Assembly: GCA_003663115.1 (NCBI GenBank)
Contig: QMZJ01000057.1
Location: 1-8,164 of the forward strand
From: Candidatus Altarchaeales archaeon
GTDB lineage: Archaea > Altiarchaeota > Altiarchaeia > IMC4 > QMZM01
Direction of reading: 5' to 3'
DNA: 8,164 nucleotides
Both the position numbers and the translations under genes were made by a program. Numbering within the stretch: position 1 is the first letter of the stretch; each line of letters begins with the position of its first letter. The notes below the pieces were generated by a model, which was not told the DNA's origin, searched no databases, and saw nothing but the letters and a program-made list of their open reading frames with translations. Shown in pieces: positions 1-5,810 of the stretch.

Positions 1-137
1 ACCCCATACAGCCTATTCATCAGTTTCTTAAATTCCTCAACCTCGTGCATAAATTCCTTGAGATCCGGGCCCCTTGGAGGAGCCACCTCCCCAGTAACTA
101 TGAACTCTTTTCCGAAATTTTTCGACAGTTTACTCAT
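1..137 (-). CDS. metF: Methylenetetrahydrofolate reductase (MetF), N-terminal fragment cut by the window edge
   Basis: The gene starts at the ATG at 137 and runs off the left edge, leaving 45 complete codons. The visible N-terminus contains FIVTGEVAPPRGPDLKEF, which resembles the first beta strand of the MetF TIM barrel, where a Glu followed by a PP(K/R)G motif starts the flavin/pterin site. MetF reduces 5,10-methylene-tetrahydropterin to the 5-methyl form using FAD. The start codon overlaps the stop of metV as ATGA, and GAGGT lies 4 nt upstream at 142-146, so translation is probably coupled to metV. The metV neighbour strongly supports the identity. The cofactor (tetrahydrofolate or tetrahydromethanopterin) cannot be told from this fragment. 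It was too short and too near the edge to be detected by length alone. Confidence 0.8.
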   Translation of the reverse strand, partial: MSKLSKNFGKEFIVTGEVAPPRGPDLKEFMHEVEEFKKLMNRLYG

Positions 138-685
138 TTTAACCTCGGAATTCTTGTCCCAATAAGCTCATCCCATTTCCCGAATTTCTTCATTCTTTTA
201 TCGATCAGAATCCATGCGCAATCTATGTCATCCACCTCACATTTGCCATCTCGAACACCACCGCATGGTCCATTCAACAAAGACTTTGGACATCTCTTTA
301 TGGGGCATATCCCGGCGGTTTTTTCCAGAACACAATCGCCGCAGGCCGAGCAATATTCCAGAATCTTATCGCCTATTTTTACACCAATCCCGGTCGTATC
401 CGCAACAGGTATTATCTCAGTATCCAATACCTCCGAAACGACCTGTGAGCCAGCGCCACACGCTAACACATAAATTCTATCGTAATCCTCCGGATCTACC
501 TTAATCTCCGGATAGTTGCAGATTGCTGGTAATTTCACAACCTCAGAATCCAGTTTTACACCCAGTTCTTCTACCTCCTCCCTGGAAAAATTCCAGTATG
601 GACACAAACTGCAAACAATCAGCAGATTCTTGTCTCCTGTTTTTCCTTTTATTTCATCGATATTCTTCAGTTTCAGGATTATCAT
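134..685 (-). CDS. metV: MetV: cysteine-rich methylene-tetrahydrofolate reductase partner subunit (MTHFR C-terminal domain)
   Basis: This 183-residue protein has twelve cysteines. C25 and C28 form a CSLC pair, followed by C56 and C76. A dense C-terminal block then carries C112, C115, C118, C127, C132, C141, C149 and C156, including NGPCGG (138-143). The CxxCxxC spacing and the GPCGG/GKCE pattern are typical of the MTHFR_C family (MetV), a zinc and [4Fe-4S] protein that pairs with MetF and passes electrons to its flavin in acetogens and some archaea. The order metV then metF with an ATGA overlap fits such a complex. No signal peptide or membrane helix is visible, so it should be cytoplasmic. 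The ATG at 685 sits about 17 nt below the inferred transcript start and has no clear Shine-Dalgarno. Family assignment is firm; the electron donor is unknown. Confidence 0.9.
   Translation of the reverse strand: MIILKLKNIDEIKGKTGDKNLLIVCSLCPYWNFSREEVEELGVKLDSEVVKLPAICNYPEIKVDPEDYDRIYVLACGAGSQVVSEVLDTEIIPVADTTGIGVKIGDKILEYCSACGDCVLEKTAGICPIKRCPKSLLNGPCGGVRDGKCEVDDIDCAWILIDKRMKKFGKWDELIGTRIPRLK
142..146 (-). promoter_or_regulatory. Shine-Dalgarno site for metF inside the end of metV
   Basis: On the minus strand GAGGT stands 4 nt before the metF ATG. It supports that start and independent reinitiation at the ATGA junction. Confidence 0.6.
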
Positions 686-724
686 TTTTTATTCCATAGA
701 AATCTAATTAATCATTATAAACCA

Positions 725-733
725 TTATATATA
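725..733 (-). promoter_or_regulatory. Archaeal TATA box for metV-metF
   Basis: The minus strand reads TATATATAA, centred near 729. An archaeal start about 26 nt downstream would fall near 703 and leave a leader of about 17 nt before the metV ATG. Short arms TAAAC (718-722) and GTTTA (736-740) flank it as an imperfect operator-like palindrome. Confidence 0.55.
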
Positions 734-751
734 TTGTTTAAATGCTGTTTC

Positions 752-1060
752 CTCAAGCCGGGAGGTCTCCCCAATTTCGGGCGCAGTATCGTCTCTACCA
801 ATTTAATTGCCTCTCATACAGATGAATATTCTTCGCAGAAATAACTGCAACCCTGCAACATTGGCCGGAACCGCCACAGGCATCCCAGGATCTGAAACAG
901 GCATGAAATGCAATCTATCATCCAATATCCCAGTATCCAGAACGGTCAAACGGGAGGGTATTCAATATCCAGATCTTGTGGGTGTCTTATCACCATGGCA
1001 AGCTTCCAGCAAAACAACAAGGAAGTCAATTGTGGAGTAAACGTCATTCACTGCCCTGGG
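752..1060. other. Unassigned stretch in the 686-1243 gene-poor interval: possible decayed gene or dispersed element
   Basis: No credible intact gene was found in this interval. The stretch is less AT-rich than its flanks. On the minus strand one frame from a GTG at 1051 is broken by TGA at 962-964 and TAA at 803-805 but otherwise stays open to about 728, giving protein-like text such as FMPVSDPGMPVAVPANVAG and IGRDDTAPEIGETSRLEE. A second minus frame starts at ATG 1047 and holds 33 sense codons. The plus strand has a 72-codon frame from ATG 822 to 1040, rich in Ser, Thr and Asn, which looks like an antisense shadow. Several frames open at once, with no recognised family, fits a remnant or a conserved non-coding element better than an active gene. 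Confidence 0.3.
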
Positions 1061-1065
1061 AAAAC

Positions 1066-1077
1066 CTTATTTATAAG
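1066..1077 (+). promoter_or_regulatory. TATA-like box, possibly usable on both strands
   Basis: The sequence CTTATTTATAAG is nearly palindromic. Read on plus it predicts a transcript starting near 1099, just before the hairpin at 1106-1125, giving either a long leader for the CBS operon or a separate small RNA. Read on minus (TTATAAATAAG) it predicts a start near 1045, at the head of the broken minus-strand frames. Confidence 0.4.
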
Positions 1078-1105
1078 CCGTGTAAGTGTTCATTGTGTTT
1101 CATGT

Positions 1106-1125
1106 GGTCATCCATTGGGATGACC
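1106..1125 (+). other. Perfect 8-bp hairpin in the leader region of the CBS operon
   Basis: GGTCATCC (1106-1113) and GGATGACC (1118-1125) are exact complements around an ATTG loop. It begins about 7 nt after the transcript start predicted from the TATA box at 1066-1077. It has no following T run and lies about 118 nt before the CBS gene, so an intrinsic terminator is unlikely. It may be part of a small RNA or a structured 5' leader. It does not match tRNA, SRP RNA, RNase P RNA or C/D box patterns. Confidence 0.45.
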
Positions 1126-1197
1126 TCCTCTAAAAACTTTACGCCTTTAGGCTATTTCGGATACTGTTTAAGCATACGATTACAACAGGGAGATCGG

Positions 1198-1207
1198 AAT
1201 TTATATC
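1198..1207 (+). promoter_or_regulatory. Archaeal TATA box for the CBS-mtdB-lplA-lplB operon
   Basis: AATTTATATC, centred near 1203, follows the purine-rich GATCGG, which could act as a BRE. It predicts a start near 1229 and a leader of about 15 nt before the ATG at 1244, the usual archaeal arrangement. Confidence 0.55.
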
Positions 1208-1243
1208 AGTGATAGTAAATTATTAAAAAACCGAAGATAAAAG

Positions 1244-1666
1244 ATGAAAATAAAGGAGATAATGCACAGAGCAACTACGGTGGAATGTCCAATGTCCATA
1301 TCGGATATAGCAAAACTGATGTGTGAGAAGAATATTGGATCTGTGCTGGCTGAGAAGGATGGTTGTGTTATGGTCGTAACGGAGAGAGACATACTCAAGA
1401 AGGTAGTGGCTCTGGATAAGGACCCAAAAAAGACCAAGGTCTCTGATATCATGACCAGGTGTGCCCATACCATAGATTCTAACAGTGATGTATTTGAAGC
1501 GAGCGATATATTTAATAAATACCACATCAGGAGGCTACCGGTCACGGAAGAGGGAAAAATAATCGGTATGGTAACCGCAAGGGATGTGGCAAAAAGCCTG
1601 ATCTATTTGGGCCTGAGGGCAAATATTACCAAAAGGTCCAGATATGTTAGAAGCAAGTACAGATAA
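1244..1666 (+). CDS. Stand-alone two-CBS-domain protein
   Basis: The 140-residue protein is made almost wholly of a CBS pair (Bateman module). CBS1 covers about residues 1-58 and ends in VVTERDIL; CBS2 covers about 65-118 and ends in HIRRLPVTEEGKIIGMVTARDVA. The TERD (46-49) and TARD (111-114) motifs match the T-x-x-D that contacts the ribose/phosphate of adenosyl ligands in CBS proteins. The tail (124-140) is basic (TKRSRYVRSKYR), which could touch nucleic acid or a partner. No catalytic domain is fused, so it probably senses an adenine nucleotide, SAM or similar ligand. It leads the operon, with only 9 nt before mtdB, hinting at control of C1 flux, but the target is unknown. The start MKIKEIM is the usual CBS opening; a second ATG at 1262 has AAAGGAG 4 nt upstream and could be an alternative start. 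Confidence 0.9.
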   Translation: MKIKEIMHRATTVECPMSISDIAKLMCEKNIGSVLAEKDGCVMVVTERDILKKVVALDKDPKKTKVSDIMTRCAHTIDSNSDVFEASDIFNKYHIRRLPVTEEGKIIGMVTARDVAKSLIYLGLRANITKRSRYVRSKYR

Positions 1667-1675
1667 TATCAAAAA

Positions 1676-2557
1676 ATGAAAAAGATTCTAGCATATGTGA
1701 CCCCGGAAAAACACGCGAGTTTATTTGACGTGATAGTGGCATATGATTCCGGTGCGGACGTCGTTGTACCATACACAGAAATAACTGCAGGGGATATGCG
1801 CGACATTATACACAGCTGTGTTTTCACCAGACACTCAGATGATCTCAAAAATACGGCAATATTCATCGGTGGACACGACGTCGACAGGGGCGAGGAGTTG
1901 CTAAATTCCATCCTGAAAACCTTCAGTGAGCTACCCAGTTTCCTCAGGGTCTCTGTTGCCATAGACCCCGACGGTGCCTACACCACATCGAGTGCCTGCG
2001 TTGTTAAAATAAAGAATTCCCTCCGGGAGGATCTCTCCGGTTTAAATTCAACGATCCTTGCGGGAACCGGACCGGTAGGTCAGAGGATCGCCGTCCTGCT
2101 CTCCAGGGAGGGCTGCAATGTAACCCTTACCTCAAGAAAACTGGAGAGGGCAGAGAATGTCTGTGAAATGATAAAGAGGAGATATAATGTAGAGATTAAA
2201 CCATTTGAAGCAAAAAACGATGAAACCACAGAGGAAGCAATCTCAGATTCCGACATAGTAGTCACAACAGGCCCCGAGGGCGTGCAAATTCTACCCAGGA
2301 AGATCTGGTCTAAATCCCCAGTGAGGGTAATGGCCGACGTAAACGCCGTCCCACCCTACGGCGTTGAAGGTATTGACGCGAGAAATGACTGCAAGGAAAT
2401 CGAAAAGGGAAAAATTGGAATAGGTGCACTGGCAATCGGAAGACTGAAGATGAAATGCCATCACGAGGTGGTTAAAAGATTGTTCGAGGAAAAGGGGGTT
2501 GTATTTGATCTGGAGAGGGTTTATGAGATTGCGGGGGGGTTTGATCCCACTCGATAG
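1676..2557 (+). CDS. mtdB: NAD(P)-dependent methylene-tetrahydromethanopterin/tetrahydrofolate dehydrogenase (MtdA/MtdB family)
   Basis: At 293 residues it matches the usual family length of about 280-300. The N-terminal pterin-binding domain shows SLFDVIVAYDSGAD (15-28), close to the FDVVVGYDGGAD of methylotroph MtdA, then NTAIFIGGHD (59-68) and the DPDGAYTTSSA region (97-107). The Rossmann domain has LAGTGPVG (128-135). The TSRKLERA segment (152-159) follows the second strand, where MtdA has GRKLDKA, so R and K could hold the NADP 2'-phosphate. The end carries ADVNAVPPYGVEGID (220-234) and IGALAIGRLKMKCH (249-262), also MtdA-like, and a short extra tail GGFDPTR. The enzyme oxidises methylene-pterin to methenyl-pterin reversibly in the cytoplasm. 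It lies 9 nt after the CBS gene and 32 nt before lplA. Whether the pterin is folate or methanopterin, and whether NAD or NADP is preferred, is inferred only. Confidence 0.9.
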   Translation: MKKILAYVTPEKHASLFDVIVAYDSGADVVVPYTEITAGDMRDIIHSCVFTRHSDDLKNTAIFIGGHDVDRGEELLNSILKTFSELPSFLRVSVAIDPDGAYTTSSACVVKIKNSLREDLSGLNSTILAGTGPVGQRIAVLLSREGCNVTLTSRKLERAENVCEMIKRRYNVEIKPFEAKNDETTEEAISDSDIVVTTGPEGVQILPRKIWSKSPVRVMADVNAVPPYGVEGIDARNDCKEIEKGKIGIGALAIGRLKMKCHHEVVKRLFEEKGVVFDLERVYEIAGGFDPTR

Positions 2558-2589
2558 ACGAAGAGGAATGAGAGTATAAGGGGTTAAAG

Positions 2590-3348
2590 ATGAGATGGAG
2601 GTACTTCGATATTGGCCTGGTGGATCCCTATGAGGCAATGGCGATACATGAGGCGATGTTTATCTCCCGTGTAGAGCAAAAAAGCCCGAATACCCTCTAT
2701 CTAGAACGATTCAACTCAAGATCCGTATTTCTGGGGTATCATCAGTGTGCAGAGGCGGAATTGAATCTGGATTATTGCAAGCGGAATGACATCAAGATAG
2801 TGAGGCGTTCGACTGGAGGGGGGGCGGGTTATATGGATCCCAAGCAGTTAAACTACGCGGTAACGGTGGACAGGAGAGAGTATAATATTCCATCCGATTT
2901 CGTGGGGTCCTACGGGAGGATAATGGACGGTTTCATAGAGGCGCTGAAATACCTGGGATTGGAGGCAGAATTCAGGCCAATAAATGATCTGGTTGTGAAT
3001 GGTGGAAAGATATCCGGCGGATGTATGGCACGCAAGGGTACCATTATCCTCCAGCACGGATCTTTACTGGTCGATTTCGACCTGAATACCGCCTTTAAGG
3101 TACTGAATGTCCCGAGGGTAAAATACGAAAGCAAGGGGATAAAATCAGCTAAGAGCAGGGTTACCTCCATAAACAGGGAATTGGGTTACGAGGTCAACTT
3201 AGATGAACTGAAGGCTGCAATCAAAAAGGGCTTCGAAAAATCCTTTGGAATGAAATTTGAGGACTCTGGATTAACCAAATATGAAAAGGAACTTGTTCGG
3301 GAATTATTACCCAAGTATCGATCGGAGGAATTTATCTACAGGATGTAG
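2590..3348 (+). CDS. lplA: Lipoate-protein ligase A, catalytic large subunit (LplA, two-gene type)
   Basis: The 252 residues form the biotin/lipoate ligase fold. Visible motifs are VFLGYHQ (46-52), the lipoyl-AMP loop RRSTGGGAGY (72-81), NDLVVNGGKISGG (132-144) with the expected catalytic Lys140, and LQHGSLLVDFD (154-164). It activates lipoate with ATP and transfers it to a lysine of lipoyl-domain proteins such as glycine-cleavage H protein or 2-oxoacid dehydrogenase E2. Bacterial LplA is longer (about 330-340) because it carries an accessory C-terminal domain; that domain is missing here and is supplied by the next gene, as described for Thermoplasma acidophilum LplA/LplB. The ATG at 2590 has AAGGGG about 6 nt upstream. 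An octanoyltransferase role (LipM-like) is a less likely alternative given the adjacent lplB. Confidence 0.92.
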   Translation: MRWRYFDIGLVDPYEAMAIHEAMFISRVEQKSPNTLYLERFNSRSVFLGYHQCAEAELNLDYCKRNDIKIVRRSTGGGAGYMDPKQLNYAVTVDRREYNIPSDFVGSYGRIMDGFIEALKYLGLEAEFRPINDLVVNGGKISGGCMARKGTIILQHGSLLVDFDLNTAFKVLNVPRVKYESKGIKSAKSRVTSINRELGYEVNLDELKAAIKKGFEKSFGMKFEDSGLTKYEKELVRELLPKYRSEEFIYRM

Positions 3349-3356
3349 ATTTTAAG

Positions 3357-3647
3357 ATGATCAATATATCCGAATATAAACAGGGGCTGTATAAATCGGC
3401 GGGTGGATTGATACGGGTCTTTTTAAAGGAAAGGGAGGGAAATATCGAAGATATTATATTTACCGGCGACTTTTTTATATTCCCGGAAGACTCCCTGGAT
3501 ATAATGGCGCGATCCCTAAAAGATGTTGCCCTGGATGAGAATAAAATCCTGGATACCATCAAGAAGGTATATCTCAAAGAGAACATAGACTCACCCGGTA
3601 CGACCCCCGAGGATTTTGCGAGTGCAATAATGGCTGCTGCTGAGTGA
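3357..3647 (+). CDS. lplB: Lipoate-protein ligase accessory subunit (LplB, C-terminal domain protein)
   Basis: This 96-residue protein matches the Lip_prot_lig_C domain. It has YKSAGGLIRVFLKEREGNIE (12-31), which resembles the conserved K-x-x-G-G-L-h-x-h strand pair, and FTGDFFIFPEDSLDIM (35-50), the GDFF turn typical of the family. In the Thermoplasma system the separate small subunit is needed for lipoate adenylation while LplA carries the active site. It starts 8 nt after the lplA stop, without a clear Shine-Dalgarno, so the two are surely cotranscribed. The low-complexity end (SAIMAAAE) looks natural rather than truncated. It is the last gene of the rightward operon and faces padR. Confidence 0.88.
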   Translation: MINISEYKQGLYKSAGGLIRVFLKEREGNIEDIIFTGDFFIFPEDSLDIMARSLKDVALDENKILDTIKKVYLKENIDSPGTTPEDFASAIMAAAE

Positions 3648-3768
3648 GTGTATATAGAGTTTATATTCGAAAGTATCCCGACCCATTAAAATAATTCTTT
3701 GATGTATTCCTGAAAAGAGTAAGAAGAACCTTGCCAAGTAGGGTAAATTTACTAATTGTCTTTTATAC
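3648..3768. terminator. Convergent intergenic region, probable transcription end for both operons
   Basis: The 121 nt between lplB and padR hold no gene. On plus, T-rich stretches such as GTCTTTTATACTT near 3759-3770 could end the lipoate operon; on minus, runs near 3716 (CTCTTTTCAGG) and 3688 (TTATTTTAATG) could end the exporter operon. A 10-bp palindrome GTAAATTTAC lies at 3743-3752. Archaeal termination needs mainly T runs, so exact ends cannot be fixed. Confidence 0.35.
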
Positions 3769-4161
3769 TTATACTATAAACTCTCTGTTTCGCGAATTTT
3801 TTTGGGTTCGTCTTTCAGCAGATAGTCCTTGGACTAATACCATCAGACGTTTTTTAGCAGCATTTAATACCTTAATCCCCCGCTTTGTCACCTTATAGGT
3901 CTTCTTGCTTGGCTTTCCGTCTACATGCTTCCATACCCCCTTAATATATCCCTTTTCTTCTAGCCACTGGAGAAGGGGATAGTAAGATCCTGCACTAATC
4001 TTTAGACCATACTGTTTTTCAATATACTTCATCATGTCATAACCATGGGTATGACCTTTTGCTATCAATGCAAGACAGTACACTTTACCCATAGACTTTA
4101 TAAATTTCTCATCTATCCAAGCAAGCATTTCTTCCGCTTCTTGTTGACTATTCTCTTTCAC
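3769..4161 (-). CDS. PadR family transcriptional regulator
   Basis: A winged helix-turn-helix of PadR type fills residues 26-100. KVYCLALIAKGHTHGYDMMKY (26-46) is the start of the domain with the GYD motif, ISAGSYYPLLQWLEEKGYIK (55-74) is the recognition helix region (S-x-Y-P-x-L-x-x-L), and KPSKKTYKVTKRGIKVL (83-99) forms the wing (K-x-Y-x-x-T-x-x-G). The short Lys-rich tail suggests a small PadR of the class lacking the long dimerisation domain. It is the last gene of the exporter operon, so it probably represses its own operon and responds to a compound linked to the exporter or to envelope stress. The start is uncertain: GTG at 4161 overlaps the preceding gene by 14 nt, while an ATG at 4128 (MLAWIDEK) would leave a gap of about 20 nt and still keep the whole domain. 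Confidence 0.9.
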   Translation of the reverse strand: MKENSQQEAEEMLAWIDEKFIKSMGKVYCLALIAKGHTHGYDMMKYIEKQYGLKISAGSYYPLLQWLEEKGYIKGVWKHVDGKPSKKTYKVTKRGIKVLNAAKKRLMVLVQGLSAERRTQKNSRNREFIV

Positions 4162-5713
4162 TTTTTCTACCGCTCTTAAATTTATAGACGCCGAAAAGTA
4201 TTAATAAAATCACAACCACACCAACAGGATATGCCATTATATTTGAACGCCTTCCGGGAACGACATCTATTTTCGCTGACTTGCTGAATGTTAGAACATC
4301 ATTATCCCTGGTACATCGAATCTCTATAGGTAGGATGTATTCTTTGACCTTGGCATCCCCTTCGACTGTAAATCCAAGGACCGCCTCCCCTTCTTCATCT
4401 GTGTCTAAATCACCCACAAATTCACTCTTATCCTCAAAGTCAAAGGGCTGACCGCTCTTCTTCAAGGCCCAGACTGTGACGGAATCGCACCTACTCCCCG
4501 TGTTTTTTACCTTCAGCCTCAACTCGGCATATTCCCCGATTCTTGCTCGAATTCCGTCAGTTACCAATTCAAAATCCGGGTATTCCATGATATCTATTGG
4601 AATTTTAACCGTGATATTTTCTTCCCGATTGTCAACCCGGTATTCTACATAGAAAATTTGCCCTATTCTTCCGGGCCTGGCATCTTCGTTGATATTTGCA
4701 TAGAAGGAGATCTCTGAACTGCCCGATGCTTTCAGTGTCCCCAAATCCTTCGTCTGTATATAGGATTTGGGATTCTCAAATGGAAATTCTGGATTAAAGG
4801 TAACCTTGACATTCTTTAAATCCTTTGTTCCCAGGTTATCAACCTTAACCTTTATTTCCACATCCTCATCTCCCGCATGAATTTCCTTGGGATCGGTCTC
4901 TGTAATACCGAGGGAAATTTGCACATCTCCAATTACCTTTATTCCAATGGAGAGGGTAGTAGTGTGCGGAGTATGATCCATATCTTCATAATTCAACACT
5001 AATGGAATAGAGTATGCACCAGTGGCTATATTCTCATCCAGATATAGTATAAATTCGGCATCCTTTAGCCCATTTTTCCCTATATTCCCCAAATACTGCT
5101 TTTCTGGGCCAATGACATTAATTGGCAATCCAGCCAGATTTAACTCCGCATCGGTATCAAAGGCTGTCCCGATTCCTTTATTCCTCAGACTCAGTTTGAG
5201 ATGAAATGTATCTCCTGGTTTAAGCACCCTGTCAAGAGTTACATCCTCCACTACAAAGATCGATTCACCCACGACATTAACGTTGACCTCCCAGGTATCC
5301 CTTATATCGTTTTCTATCTTTCCATAGCGATCATAACCGTCATATTTAGCATTTACTGTTGCAGTATGGAGGCCTATTTTTGCATCCTTCGCTATGCTAA
5401 ATTTAGTCGATATTGTCCTAATCTCACCGGCTTTTATTGTTCCCAGATACCACCTTTTTGAAATCCTTATATCGCCGGCATCCGGAATCAGTATTTCAAC
5501 CTTTTCTGCATTCTGTCCTCCGACATTCTGAATTACCAAAGTCATAATCCCGGAGTCACCGGGCTCCAGATCAGTATCTATATGGCTCAGATCATAATTC
5601 AGAGTCAATCTCGTGGGAACAAGTGTCTGACCCGATACCTGTACCGCTAACAGAGCCATTAATAAACAACCCAACAAAATTTTCCTTCCAAAAATTTTAT
5701 CTATTTTTTCCAT
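4148..5713 (-). CDS. Secreted, membrane-anchored four-repeat Ig-like surface protein (COG1361/NEW3-type)
   Basis: The 521 residues begin with a signal peptide (basic start, hydrophobic 11-27, likely cut near VSG-Q at 28-29) and end with one membrane helix (about 496-512) before a basic tail KFKSGRKSERE. Between them lie four beta-rich repeats of about 110 residues. Each opens with a (P/A)GD- or IGE-like turn and an h-x-h-x-N-x-G strand: LEPGDSG..IQNVG (49-65), LKPGDTF..LRNKG (164-180), IHAGDED..VDNLG (278-295) and ARIGEYA..VKNTG (390-406). This is the pattern of CARDB/NEW3-like domains in archaeal COG1361 proteins. The only two exported cysteines, C409 and C467, are both in repeat 4 and may pair. 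It is encoded next to RND subunits, so it may be their extracellular partner or adaptor; the function itself is unknown. GAGGTG sits 5 nt before its ATG. Confidence 0.82.
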   Translation of the reverse strand: MEKIDKIFGRKILLGCLLMALLAVQVSGQTLVPTRLTLNYDLSHIDTDLEPGDSGIMTLVIQNVGGQNAEKVEILIPDAGDIRISKRWYLGTIKAGEIRTISTKFSIAKDAKIGLHTATVNAKYDGYDRYGKIENDIRDTWEVNVNVVGESIFVVEDVTLDRVLKPGDTFHLKLSLRNKGIGTAFDTDAELNLAGLPINVIGPEKQYLGNIGKNGLKDAEFILYLDENIATGAYSIPLVLNYEDMDHTPHTTTLSIGIKVIGDVQISLGITETDPKEIHAGDEDVEIKVKVDNLGTKDLKNVKVTFNPEFPFENPKSYIQTKDLGTLKASGSSEISFYANINEDARPGRIGQIFYVEYRVDNREENITVKIPIDIMEYPDFELVTDGIRARIGEYAELRLKVKNTGSRCDSVTVWALKKSGQPFDFEDKSEFVGDLDTDEEGEAVLGFTVEGDAKVKEYILPIEIRCTRDNDVLTFSKSAKIDVVPGRRSNIMAYPVGVVVILLILFGVYKFKSGRKSERE

Positions 5714-5718
5714 TTTTT

Positions 5719-5724
5719 CACCTC
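5719..5724 (-). promoter_or_regulatory. Strong Shine-Dalgarno site for the surface protein gene
   Basis: GAGGTG on the minus strand, 5 nt before the ATG at 5713. It is the clearest ribosome binding site in the exporter operon and fixes that start. Confidence 0.7.
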
Positions 5725-5730
5725 GATTTT

Positions 5731-5808
5731 TTAGTTTTTAACCAGGAGTATATCATCCAATTTCTTTTCGTTAATTGTGATCTTATCCCCGGGGGTGTCT
5801 CGAATCAT
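5731..5808 (-). CDS. Small 25-codon ORF between exporter and surface protein genes, or frameshifted exporter tail
   Basis: The frame begins with an ATG 2 nt after the TAA of the upstream RND gene and ends with TAA 17 nt before the surface protein start, so it fills the only sizeable gap in this operon. The peptide begins MIRDTPGDKITINEKK and is balanced in charge (five acidic and five basic residues), soluble and protein-like. It matches no family that I recognise. It has no Shine-Dalgarno of its own and would depend on reinitiation. An alternative reading is that it is the true C-terminus of the RND protein: a one-base slip in the GGAAAAGG run near 5814-5821 would give FGKRIKMIRDTP, a basic tail like that of the other RND subunit (TKRIEKRKRI). 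Confidence 0.4.
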   Translation of the reverse strand: MIRDTPGDKITINEKKLDDILLVKN

Positions 5809-5810
5809 TT

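Noticed and set aside
807..1040. Plus-strand frame of about 72-77 codons in the gene-poor interval
   Set aside because: It is rich in Ser, Thr, Asn and Pro, has no ribosome site, starts at TTG or a late ATG, and lies opposite an equally open minus-strand frame; no family is recognisable.
1106..1125. Hairpin as an intrinsic terminator or tRNA arm
   Set aside because: No T run follows it, and no T-arm, anticodon arm or acceptor stem pairing could be found around it.
1075..1125. Group II intron domain V, suggested by AAGCCGTGT
   Set aside because: The complementary arm and the GNRA tetraloop of domain V are absent, and no intron-encoded reverse transcriptase is nearby.
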